From an uncultured Verrucomicrobiales bacterium (GTDB lineage Bacteria; Verrucomicrobiota; Verrucomicrobiia; Verrucomicrobiales; Akkermansiaceae): DNA of 16,799 nucleotides. The position numbers were made by a program, and so were the translations under genes. The notes under the pieces are model-generated. The model was not told the DNA's origin. It saw only the letters and a list, made by a program, of their open reading frames with translations, and searched no databases. Positions 7,650 to 14,473 of the stretch are shown here, piece by piece. Within the stretch, counting starts at the first letter, position 1. Each line of letters begins with the position of its first letter. The stretch covers positions 1-16,799 of the forward strand of contig CALABM010000255.1 of NCBI GenBank assembly GCA_937885815.1, given 5' to 3'.

Positions 7650-8438
7650 TCAACAAATTTTGAATTTTAACTTGATTTTACCGAGTTCAAATTCCGTGTT
7701 GTGTCTCAGCTCGAGCGAAGTGAGGATTTGTCCGTTGGCGTATATGCGGTTAGTTGAGTTCAAATCAATGAGTGTCCATACACCATCCTCATCCAGTTTT
7801 AAGGCGCAGTGCACGCTGGAGACAGAGTTATCATCCAAGCAAATGTCGTTTTTACTACCACGGCCAATGTCGGTACGTGTCTCCGTAATGTTCCAGCTGC
7901 GTCCTGTGGCGGGTTCTTCCAGAATGGCCAGAACTCGTTTTTCAACCTTCACATCAGGGATGCGGCTGGAAGGCGGTGCAACGCGTAAAGTCGGAAGTTC
8001 TTCTTTATGTATCTCCAGTTCCTCATACTGCCTTTGGGGGGGAGTCTGAGGCGCTTCCGGGGTACTCGGCTTATTTTCATAATCTTCGTTACGCTGCTTA
8101 GAGCCTTTTCTGGCAAAAATGACGATAAGTATCAGAGCAAGAAGAACGCCGCCGACACTCCAGTACACCCATTCATCAATATTCTGAAGGTTCTTGAGGA
8201 GATTTTCCTGGCTGAACTCCATCAGAGACGGCTTGGGGGATTGCTGGTCTGGTGTAGCAAGGCTGCCCGTTACTGTGTGGGGCGCAGACTCGCTGACGTT
8301 TTCCTCTGCTGTGGCCGGTTGTGGCTGTACGATGAGTTCCGACTTCTTGGATGGTGGCGTGGAATCAGGCGTCTCGTTTTGTGCCTCGGCGGTAAAGAAC
8401 GAGGCGAGGCAGAGGAGGCTGACACCGCACGCCTTCAT
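7650..8438 (-). CDS. Single-pass membrane protein with cytoplasmic FHA domain
   Basis: I chose the ATG at 8438 because it places a compact signal peptide (MKACGVSLLCLASFFTAEA, cleavage before Gln) at the very N-terminus. An in-frame GTG at 8468 would add ten residues. Neither start has a Shine-Dalgarno site. In the longer numbering the parts are: signal peptide to about 29, a Pro/Ser/Thr-rich extracytoplasmic segment to about 98, one membrane helix at about 101-119, a basic stop-transfer and linker, and a C-terminal FHA domain at about 178-270. The FHA domain keeps TDIGRGSKNDICLDD, but has SSVH in place of SRxH and STNR in place of STNG, so one phospho-contact may be missing. The layout suits a reader that brings phosphorylated partners to the membrane. 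The gap from the upstream stop is 68 bp (38 bp from the GTG). Confidence 0.87.
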   Translation of the reverse strand: MKACGVSLLCLASFFTAEAQNETPDSTPPSKKSELIVQPQPATAEENVSESAPHTVTGSLATPDQQSPKPSLMEFSQENLLKNLQNIDEWVYWSVGGVLLALILIVIFARKGSKQRNEDYENKPSTPEAPQTPPQRQYEELEIHKEELPTLRVAPPSSRIPDVKVEKRVLAILEEPATGRSWNITETRTDIGRGSKNDICLDDNSVSSVHCALKLDEDGVWTLIDLNSTNRIYANGQILTSLELRHNTEFELGKIKLKFKIC

Positions 8439-8506
8439 GCTTGATTTGAAAGGTAAATGATTGTTCACGGCTGTTCTGATATGGTTATAAGTTCTGGCTC
8501 TGTTAG

Positions 8507-9394
8507 TTAATTCAGAGATTTCTCCTCTGAGTCTGCTTTAGCAGGAGTTTCTGTATTTCGGGGGGGAATGGGGGTCATGACATCATCGAAATCAGGCTCG
8601 ACTACATCCGTGGCTCCGGGCAGTGAATCAAAGGGATTCACTGGGGGCGTATAGGTGGGGCCTGCATCTAACGATGTATCAAGTTCTTGCACGATGTAAA
8701 GATCATTGTTGCTTGCGTCCTTACCTTTTTCTCTATCGTAGTAGAGGATATATATACGATTATTTGAGGGGTCAAATATTTTAATGTGCATCTTGCCATT
8801 CAGCAGGGATACTGTACCATAACCGCTCCTGTCTATCAGGTTGCCTGTAATGGCAACTGTCCATTCCGGGTCATCTGACTGAGTTTTAGAGGATACCTCC
8901 ATGAGGTAAACAATCCCGGGAAGTACCTTAACTCTGATGATGTCACCTACATTGGGGATATTTGCCTTCTGGCTCCAGTTTAAAGCCTGCTCATGAAGTG
9001 TGACACGGTACGCGCCTACGACTGACCCCTCTGGGGCATCTGAAAAGCTTTCGCTCTCTAATACTTCATTAACACCTGTGTTAAAGGTGCGGACTTCTTC
9101 ATCGGCTCCGTACAGGCCGCCGACAATCTCACCATTTTTCGGAGAAGCGGCTTCCGTGGAATCAGTGGCCCCGGTGGTCGCCGTAGTCTCTGTGCCCTCG
9201 CCTTCGGTAGCATCACCGGCCCCGGTGGTTGCGTCGGCCCCGGTAGCCTCAGCGGGAGGGCTTGTGCCCGGTTTTTCTCCCAAGAGCGTTTCTGCATCAT
9301 GCACATTTTGGCGTGTGATGAGCATAAGTGTTGCGCCTACGCAAATCGCTAGCGATATACCCATGAGCGCGGAAAGAAGGGTTCTTTTATTCAT
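8507..9394 (-). CDS. Membrane-anchored protein resembling a metalloprotease propeptide
   Basis: The product has 295 residues. Residues 5-27 form an uncleaved signal anchor, followed by an Ala/Thr/Glu/Gly-rich linker (about 40-85) made of near-repeats. A folded extracytoplasmic region follows at about 100-242. Its pattern, GAYRVTLHEQAL, then GDIIRVKVLPGIVYLMEV, WTVAITGNLIDRSGYGTVSL, MHIKIFDPSNNRIYILYYD and IVQELD, resembles by eye the beta-rich propeptide that precedes the catalytic domain in bacterial M12-like zinc metalloproteases. That propeptide typically ends in an ELD-like sequence and a Pro-rich linker. The protease encoded 20 bp upstream starts its catalytic domain immediately after its signal peptide and has no propeptide of its own, so I infer a split proenzyme in which this protein acts as chaperone or inhibitor in trans. 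The C-terminus is Pro/Asp-rich and unassigned. I do not recognise a named family with certainty. Confidence 0.8.
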   Translation of the reverse strand: MNKRTLLSALMGISLAICVGATLMLITRQNVHDAETLLGEKPGTSPPAEATGADATTGAGDATEGEGTETTATTGATDSTEAASPKNGEIVGGLYGADEEVRTFNTGVNEVLESESFSDAPEGSVVGAYRVTLHEQALNWSQKANIPNVGDIIRVKVLPGIVYLMEVSSKTQSDDPEWTVAITGNLIDRSGYGTVSLLNGKMHIKIFDPSNNRIYILYYDREKGKDASNNDLYIVQELDTSLDAGPTYTPPVNPFDSLPGATDVVEPDFDDVMTPIPPRNTETPAKADSEEKSLN

Positions 9395-9414
9395 GTCAAT
9401 TTTTAATCGAAAGT

Positions 9415-11862
9415 TTACAGAATAGTGATGGTGAAGCAGCAGTTCCCGATGTTTATGCGAGTGTCATTCTGCACCTTGAGACTTTGATTTTCGGTAAGTC
9501 TGATACCATCGATAACAGTACCATTGGTGGAGCCGGCGTCTCCGATGAGAAGCATATATCCGCCTTCAGCTGCGCGTACTTTGAATACCGCGTGGCAACG
9601 TGAAATCGTTGAGTCCGGAATGGTGAAATCACATGTATCGGCGCGTCCTATGTAGAAATTGCCCTTGTCCGCTATATCCTGCACTTTAATGGTGTATTCT
9701 ACTTTTTCATTTGTTGAGAGCTTGCCAATGAGCTTCAATTTGTCATTTGTCTTAATGACGGCAGTCGTGGGGGTAAATACAGCATGATTGTCATCTTCAT
9801 TTTCACCCACTTTCGGTTCTTTATTTGTTCCGGGGGTGTTTTTAGCGGAGCCTGAGAAACTAGTGATGAGCAGGTTGCAGCAGGTGAGAATAGTAGCCAG
9901 CATGAAGCCTACTGCCACGGCAAGAAGCACGCTGTCTGTCGTATCCCACTTTTTCTTTTTCTGAGTAGGGGCTTCCGGAGTCGCGGCCTCGGTGGCGCCT
10001 TCATTCTGCGCTACTGCTGTTGTCTCTGTTGCTGCCGTCTCTGCCGGTGTCTCAGCGGCTGCCGTTTCTGCTGGTGCGGTGGCAATGGCATCTTCCTGAG
10101 TATCGCCAGTGGCGGGTGCTTCAGAGGCCTCGGTGGGCTCTTTGGGCGTTCCCGCTTCGGTAGATACAATGGATGCACGTGAGCTGAGCTGAGACTCCTC
10201 TCCGCCCATTGGGGCAATGGGTGATGCCGCAGCTGCGATGGTTGGCTCTTCCTTCAGGCTTACGAGCAGATTAAAGCCTCTGCCGGTACTTGTGCTGCTG
10301 TCAACCCCGATATACAGTTTTTCGCCTTGGCGCACATCTACTTGGATGCGCTGCTTGTAGTAACGATTGTCTCGTTCATCAGAATAAACCGTATGCGGCA
10401 GGGGGGCCAGCGTTTGCACACTTTCTCCCCGGAATACCCCCAGCACGGGGCTGAATGAATGAGAGGAGTAGAGTGTGCGGATGCCTATCGTCATTTTTCC
10501 CGTCACCGGGGGAGTGACGCTGTACCACACTGTCTGGCCTATGCCGCCTTCCATTTCCGGCTCACCATTTTCTCTTGTTGCAGTCAAATTGGTGCCAAGG
10601 ACGCAGGCTACGAGAGTGCCAGCTATGCCTTCTTGCTTGAACTCCGGGGAAATAAGTGCGGTTAATCCCTTTTCTAAAGCTGTACGTACAAAAATGTTGT
10701 TTGTACTATCCCCTCTCGTGCTCCAGTTGTTGAGAAGAATATTTTCCTCAATGTTGAATGAGGCCATGCTTTCGAGAGCCATTCTCAGCTTTTCTTCCAG
10801 CGGTTTCAACGGCGGTAGAGCAATGGCACGGCTGAAGTCGTCATTAATCACTTGCTCATTGCCGCAGATGGAGTACATGGATACGGAGGAGGCTGCGCGC
10901 AGTAACGCCGCGGCATTATTGTGGCTGGTCTCGTCACCTATGCTGTAAGTAAATCTTCTGCCATTGCGAGTGACTGTACGGGGGCGTGGATTAGAGAGTA
11001 TGAGCTCGCTTCTTGCCCTCAGTCTGGTTGGCTCCGGTGCGCGGAGATCCAGTGCAGCACTCTCATAACTCATGAGCGTAGCAATAGGCGTTCCGTTTTC
11101 ATCTGCGTATGTGCCGGCCGCGTCCGTCTCAGCCTGAGGGCCTCTTTGAATACTCTGGTAATCTGAGTGACCTGCACCAAACAGGTGGCAGAGTTCATGG
11201 CTCATGGTGTAATTACCATCGTTCTCCATGGCCATTCGGAATACGGAATATCTTCCTTTTGTTCGGTTGGTGTTCAGGTACAACGAGCCGTAGCGGCCTA
11301 CTGAGGCTATCCCCATACAGCCACCTTTCCTTATAATCCGCCCCGTCTCAGGTGATCTTTCCTCGATGTCGTAATCAACCATCATGATGACTAAATCTGC
11401 ATGGCTGAACTCCTCCGCCTCTCTGAGGGTCATGGGTCTCGAATCACCGTTCTTGCGGGATAACAGGCTGCCACTCATTGGGGTGCCTTTATCGTCTGAC
11501 ACGCCGTTTATCAAGAGATTTAAATCCGTTTCGATTTCTTCTCCAAATTGGCGCGTCTGCGACCTGTAATCTGCATGGAAGATGCCACTGCATCTGAAGC
11601 ACACATCTCCTCTGAGCCCGGAATTACTCATGAGGTGGTTGAGCTGCTGAACGGATTCTTCTGCGATTTCGGCGGAGCTTCGGTTAACAAAATTACCCCT
11701 CCGCCCTACAGTCGAAAGTTTTTCTCTGGCCCCTTCATCAAAAACGAAGAGAATGTCGATGGTCGTTGGCGTGTTTTCTTCTGCTGCTTGTATGGTGCTG
11801 CCCATGAGCAGCGCGCATGCACATAGAAAGAGCTTCTTAATTTTTGATTTACTGGTGAACAT
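9415..11862 (-). CDS. Envelope zinc metalloprotease (M12-like) fused to a cytoplasmic FHA domain
   Basis: The protein has 815 residues. A signal peptide (cleavage near SSTIQA-A, about residue 26; sequence GSTIQAA) is followed by a metzincin catalytic domain (about 34-335). The zinc motif HELCHLFGAGH at 222-232 supplies His222, Glu223, His226 and His232, and the Met-turn is LMSYE at 263-267. A beta-sandwich that looks like a bacterial pre-peptidase C-terminal (PPC) domain covers about 415-536 (QTVWYSVTPP, VLGVF, KLYIGVD). An Ala/Glu/Thr-rich spacer (about 540-632), a Lys cluster and one membrane helix (about 644-667) lead to a cytoplasmic C-terminal FHA domain (about 722-812). This FHA domain is canonical: YIGR at 737-740, TISRCH at 752-757 and STNG at 778-781. 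The protein therefore carries proteolysis outside and phosphothreonine reading inside. The first codons overlap the end of the channel gene by 14 bp, which suggests translational coupling. The substrate is unknown. Confidence 0.93.
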   Translation of the reverse strand: MFTSKSKIKKLFLCACALLMGSTIQAAEENTPTTIDILFVFDEGAREKLSTVGRRGNFVNRSSAEIAEESVQQLNHLMSNSGLRGDVCFRCSGIFHADYRSQTRQFGEEIETDLNLLINGVSDDKGTPMSGSLLSRKNGDSRPMTLREAEEFSHADLVIMMVDYDIEERSPETGRIIRKGGCMGIASVGRYGSLYLNTNRTKGRYSVFRMAMENDGNYTMSHELCHLFGAGHSDYQSIQRGPQAETDAAGTYADENGTPIATLMSYESAALDLRAPEPTRLRARSELILSNPRPRTVTRNGRRFTYSIGDETSHNNAAALLRAASSVSMYSICGNEQVINDDFSRAIALPPLKPLEEKLRMALESMASFNIEENILLNNWSTRGDSTNNIFVRTALEKGLTALISPEFKQEGIAGTLVACVLGTNLTATRENGEPEMEGGIGQTVWYSVTPPVTGKMTIGIRTLYSSHSFSPVLGVFRGESVQTLAPLPHTVYSDERDNRYYKQRIQVDVRQGEKLYIGVDSSTSTGRGFNLLVSLKEEPTIAAAASPIAPMGGEESQLSSRASIVSTEAGTPKEPTEASEAPATGDTQEDAIATAPAETAAAETPAETAATETTAVAQNEGATEAATPEAPTQKKKKWDTTDSVLLAVAVGFMLATILTCCNLLITSFSGSAKNTPGTNKEPKVGENEDDNHAVFTPTTAVIKTNDKLKLIGKLSTNEKVEYTIKVQDIADKGNFYIGRADTCDFTIPDSTISRCHAVFKVRAAEGGYMLLIGDAGSTNGTVIDGIRLTENQSLKVQNDTRINIGNCCFTITIL

Positions 11863-12652
11863 ATAGACAACTTATAAAGTTTTTGATGCAATACCTGTAA
11901 CAATTGTTGAGATAAATTTCCTCCCGACCTTGAATAATGTGCATGAAAAACATAATTACACTGGACATCAGCAGTGCAAGTAGTGTTGTCCAGAACGCCA
12001 TGCTCATATCTGCCACTACCGCCGGAATGTTCATCTGCTCGCCTCCTTGGGCTGCGGTTTGCAGTGCAAGGAGGATACCCCACACCGTGCCGATGAAGCC
12101 TAGCGTGGGCAGTAACCAGATAGCGTAGCGCAGAAAATTATAGCCCTGATCAATGTTGTTGTCTGTTATTTCTCTCTCGGCTTCCAAGAGTGACTGCGTG
12201 GTGCCGAGATTTCCCACAGCCTGATAATGCAGCGCAAGGCTCTTGAGCATTTCTGCCAGAACTCCGCGGAACGGAGACACCTTCGTGTAGATGCCGGCCA
12301 TGTCATGCTTTGTGAGCAGGCTGGGTTTTTCTATTTCACTTAAGGAAGCGTCTGAACTCTCATCTTTCCCCCGTGAAAGAGCGTATGCATGCCTTACCTT
12401 TTTATCTTCAGCTTCCTGTGTGCGAATATAGGCGTACCTGACGCTCAGCTCTGCCAGCCCCAGATAGAACACAACCCACATCAGGTTCTGTACAGCTAAG
12501 TAGTCAACCTTTCCGTTTATCTTGTTAATGAGAAACGGTGCCGCACTACCTTCGTCCGGCAGACAGATATTAAGCAGCACAATGGTCAGTATAGCTAGCA
12601 TAAATGATATGCAAGCTGCCATGGTGCGCATGCTTTTTAATGTTGTGCTCAT
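11849..12652 (-). CDS. MotA/TolQ/ExbB-family proton channel subunit
   Basis: The product has 267 residues with four predicted membrane helices, at about 12-31, 52-72, 171-196 and 212-240. Helices 3 and 4 carry the family signature: LPTLGFIGTVWGILLAL at 181-197, and VVADMSMAFWTTLLALLMSSV at 212-232, where the Thr pair corresponds to the polar pore positions of ExbB/TolQ. A cytoplasmic stretch of about 95 residues separates helices 2 and 3, as in the family. Such proteins form a pentamer around two ExbD/MotB-type helices and use the proton motive force to drive movement or force across the periplasm. The candidate partner is encoded two genes upstream (13090-13866). The 3' end overlaps the metalloprotease start by 14 bp. 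Residues that would place it with ExbB rather than TolQ or MotA cannot be decided by eye. Confidence 0.92.
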   Translation of the reverse strand: MSTTLKSMRTMAACISFMLAILTIVLLNICLPDEGSAAPFLINKINGKVDYLAVQNLMWVVFYLGLAELSVRYAYIRTQEAEDKKVRHAYALSRGKDESSDASLSEIEKPSLLTKHDMAGIYTKVSPFRGVLAEMLKSLALHYQAVGNLGTTQSLLEAEREITDNNIDQGYNFLRYAIWLLPTLGFIGTVWGILLALQTAAQGGEQMNIPAVVADMSMAFWTTLLALLMSSVIMFFMHIIQGREEIYLNNCYRYCIKNFISCLYVHQ

Positions 12653-12701
12653 GGGGCGTTTTCAGAAGAGTGAGTAATTCTGCAGTCGCTTTTAGAAAAT
12701 A

Positions 12702-13067
12702 TTATTGATAATCAAAGCTGTTATCAATAATTTCTCCGGTTTCCCGGTCAAGGTAGGGGCGGTTTTCCTTGTTATAGCAGTAAATAAGCTCACTGATGGT
12801 GGCTGTGATATTACCAAGCCGTACCTGGGTGTCACGTTTCACCCGGGCGTTCTCCACCTGTTCCCAGCCATTGTTTGTTTTGTAGTGAGTGCCGTTGGCT
12901 GAGCCCAAATCTGTGAGGATGTACTCACCGCGTTTTTCTGTAAGGCTGAGTTTCGCATGGCGGCGGCTGACAGTATCACTGTTTTGCCCCGTAATGGGGA
13001 TGTCCGGTGCCTGAGCAGCGGGAATGGATGGATCTTTTCTTCCGATGATGAGTTCTTGTTTTGGCAT
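12702..13067 (-). CDS. Small FHA-only protein
   Basis: This 121-residue cytoplasmic protein consists almost entirely of one FHA domain and has the clearest phosphothreonine-binding signature after that of the metalloprotease: LIIGR at 6-10, TVSRRH at 32-37, and LGSANGT at 54-60, followed by strands VRLGNITATISEL. The C-terminal 25 residues are an acidic tail (YNKENRPYLDRETGEIIDNSFDY) with Tyr and Asp that is unlike the domain and could bind a partner. It sits between the two channel-subunit genes, with a gap of 22 bp from the upstream stop and 49 bp to the channel gene. This suggests a direct role as adaptor between phosphorylated kinase-circuit proteins and the channel (inference). Confidence 0.93.
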   Translation of the reverse strand: MPKQELIIGRKDPSIPAAQAPDIPITGQNSDTVSRRHAKLSLTEKRGEYILTDLGSANGTHYKTNNGWEQVENARVKRDTQVRLGNITATISELIYCYNKENRPYLDRETGEIIDNSFDYQ

Positions 13068-13089
13068 TTTTGTAATGATTTAGAGGTTG

Positions 13090-13866
13090 TTAAAATCTGT
13101 CTGATTGAAGAAAATCTTGTTGCGGCTGTTCCACTGCGTTGACTCCCTCATTAGGAGTTATCGTGAGGGTTTCTGAGGTAACGGTTATATTAGCAAGGGG
13201 GGCTGATGTGCCGAGTTTTAACTCTGATGGGCTCATTTCTTTGACCCATGAGCCAATGAATGTGCCGTTCTTAATAGCAACGAGTTTTACCCTGTAACCG
13301 CGTATGACATAGGGGAACGAAGTCGCTCGTGCATGCTGGGTGCCCTCTGTATCATTATCTGCGGTTTTTACTGTACTGTAAACTCTTACTGTTTCCTCAG
13401 TAAAAGCATTTTCGTTACACTGAAGAGCGTTGTTGTTCAGATTTATTCTTCGGCTTACGGTGAATGAGGCCTGATAGTTGCCCGGTGTTATTTGCGGGTG
13501 CAGCCAGATGTCCGGTTGGCCATTGTGCCCATCTGTCATATACAGGGCGGGTGAGTCTTTATGTTGCCTGTTCTCCTTATCGGGGGTATACCGGAAAGCG
13601 GGGACTTCCCCCATTGCCTCTGCCGTGATTACCATATCCACATCATGATGTGTTGCTGCGTGCCACGTCCGGCTCGGGGTCGAAGCGTCTTCCGCTGTGA
13701 TTTCCAAATACAGGTGAAGAGACAGTGCAGGAGTATCTTCATCTTGTGCATCTCCTGATTGACTCATATTGATGAAGAAGAGAATCATGAAAACTCCCAT
13801 CGCTGAACAGAATAAATCCAGCGCGGAAACAGAGAAAACAGATACTTCCCGATTCTTTTTTTTCAT
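13090..13866 (-). CDS. ExbD/MotB-like membrane-anchored protein, putative channel partner
   Basis: The first gene of the operon encodes 258 residues. A basic N-terminus (MKKKNR) precedes one membrane helix (about 9-33, FSVSALDLFCSAMGVFMILFFI). Asp17 sits at the start of that helix, the position of the proton-carrying Asp of ExbD/TolR/MotB, and the LDLFCSAMG pattern is typical of these anchors. The remaining part is extracytoplasmic. It has no OmpA peptidoglycan-binding region. Instead, residues about 75-137 show DVDMVI, ALYMTDG, PDIWL and TPGNYQASFTV, a spacing resembling the DxDLHV, D-x-x-G, GPE and PGxY pattern of DUF2135/YfaP-like beta-sandwiches (weak, by eye). I infer that it forms the stator or force-transducing partner of the 11849-12652 product. 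The start is the ATG at 13866; AGAGG abuts it directly, and eight A residues follow it. Confidence 0.82.
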   Translation of the reverse strand: MKKKNREVSVFSVSALDLFCSAMGVFMILFFINMSQSGDAQDEDTPALSLHLYLEITAEDASTPSRTWHAATHHDVDMVITAEAMGEVPAFRYTPDKENRQHKDSPALYMTDGHNGQPDIWLHPQITPGNYQASFTVSRRINLNNNALQCNENAFTEETVRVYSTVKTADNDTEGTQHARATSFPYVIRGYRVKLVAIKNGTFIGSWVKEMSPSELKLGTSAPLANITVTSETLTITPNEGVNAVEQPQQDFLQSDRF

Positions 13867-13911
13867 CCTCTAGTGAAATATTGTGGCTAGGCTGTGTTGA
13901 TTGGTACACTC

Positions 13912-13922
13912 CTCGCTACGAG
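13912..13922. promoter_or_regulatory. Small inverted repeat at the operon start point
   Basis: CTCG-cta-CGAG is a perfect 4-bp inverted repeat that overlaps the end of the predicted -10 box and the likely transcription start. It could be an operator half-site pair or the base of a small leader hairpin. It is short enough to occur by chance. Confidence 0.25.
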
Positions 13923-13949
13923 TATAATGGAATATGCCCCTCATGTACA
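13921..13949 (-). promoter_or_regulatory. Predicted sigma70-type promoter of the ten-gene operon
   Basis: On the minus strand, TGTACA (13949-13944, four of six matches to TTGACA) is followed by a 17-bp spacer and TATACT (13926-13921, five of six matches to TATAAT). Transcription would start near 13914, leaving a leader of about 48 nt before the ATG at 13866. No other pair this good lies closer to the gene. Confidence 0.55.
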
Positions 13950-14106
13950 GCTAAAATTGAGTTCGCTCAGACTTTTTGTGGGGCGGTTTCAGATTTGCTG
14001 GCGTTTATTTCGCTTTTGAATTGATTTGTTGAAGCTAAGTCTCTGAATATCAATCTTGAAATATCCGCCTTTATGAAAAAGCTATTTTGGTGAATTTGTA
14101 ACTACT

Positions 14107-14122
14107 CTTAAACGCATTTAAG
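14107..14122. promoter_or_regulatory. Inverted repeat CTTAAA-N4-TTTAAG, possible operator
   Basis: A perfect 6-bp inverted repeat with a 4-bp spacer (CTTAAA CGCA TTTAAG) lies near the centre of the divergent intergenic region. Its size and symmetry suit a dimeric regulator, but no regulator gene is visible in the window and its distance from both promoters is large. Confidence 0.3.
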
Positions 14123-14157
14123 TGGCTGCATTGAGTTAAATGTGGACATGTACTGCC

Positions 14158-14310
14158 ATGAACGCTCTTTTTACCAGCAGCTTTGATGCGCTCCCCGTTT
14201 TGGGGGTGAGATTGTCTCGCTACAAATCCCGTTATGCATCAGCGAAGCTGAAAAAGCCCCTGAAAAATGGAGCTCGAACGGGTGCCTTTTTCGGGGGAAT
14301 CTGTAGGTAA
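14158..14310 (+). CDS. Doubtful 50-residue basic ORF
   Basis: The ATG at 14158 opens a 50-codon frame ending with TAA at 14310. The product is strongly basic in the middle (LSRYKSRYASAKLKKPLKNG) with no membrane helix or recognised domain. There is no Shine-Dalgarno site and no promoter I would trust. The ORF contains the hairpin at 14257-14296, so the stretch may be a non-coding element or dispersed repeat and not a gene. I do not recognise it. Confidence 0.18.
   Translation: MNALFTSSFDALPVLGVRLSRYKSRYASAKLKKPLKNGARTGAFFGGICR
14251..14297 (-). terminator. Hairpin, possible minus-strand intrinsic terminator
   Basis: CCCCTGAAAAA at 14257-14267 pairs with TTTTTCGGGG at 14287-14296 with one bulged T, giving ten base pairs and a 19-nt loop. 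Read on the minus strand the stem is followed by C and five T residues (14255-14251), as in an intrinsic terminator. No minus-strand gene lies upstream of it here, so it would only block antisense transcription from beneath the protease gene toward the operon. It may instead be part of a repeat element. Confidence 0.35.
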
Positions 14311-14398
14311 GAGAATGCTTAACGCGGCGTGTGTGCTCCCTTGGTAATAATTTTTTCCCTATGTCCAACAATTAGCTGTACTGTATCCGATTTCCGGC

Positions 14399-14426
14399 TT
14401 GACATGCGGGCTCGTTTTGCTACACT
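14399..14426 (+). promoter_or_regulatory. Predicted sigma70-type promoter of the S6-like protease gene
   Basis: A perfect TTGACA (14399-14404) is followed by a 16-bp spacer and TACACT (14421-14426). TG at 14418-14419, one base upstream, makes it an extended -10. Transcription would start near 14433, about 40 nt before the ATG at 14474. Confidence 0.75.
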
Positions 14427-14473
14427 GTGATGGTCGCTAAAAAAAGACTGCAATCCTCCATTCTCTTTCCAGC

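Larger units (their letters stand above)
13867..14473. other. Divergent intergenic region
   Basis: These 607 bp separate the minus-strand operon from the plus-strand protease gene. I see a promoter-like pair at each end, two short inverted repeats (13912-13922 and 14107-14122), one longer hairpin (14257-14296) and one doubtful short ORF (14158-14310). The middle part, about 13960-14100, is AT-rich with nothing I can assign. No tRNA or other structured RNA is recognisable. Confidence 0.7.

Noticed and set aside
7625..7660. TGAAC-N4-GTTCA hairpin between the two FHA genes, as a terminator
   Set aside because: The stem is only five base pairs and no T-run follows on the minus strand, so the operon is better read as continuous there.
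1..13866. Type VI secretion regulatory cluster (PpkA/PppA/Fha)
   Set aside because: Kinase, PP2C and FHA genes fit the regulatory logic, but no sheath, VgrG, Hcp, TssJLM or ClpV-like gene is in the window, and the protease and ExbB/ExbD-like pair do not belong to that pathway.
11849..13866. Zorya-type defence system (ZorA/ZorB)
   Set aside because: The channel subunit is in the same superfamily, but the partner lacks an OmpA peptidoglycan-binding domain and no helicase, nuclease or ZorC/ZorE-like gene is present.
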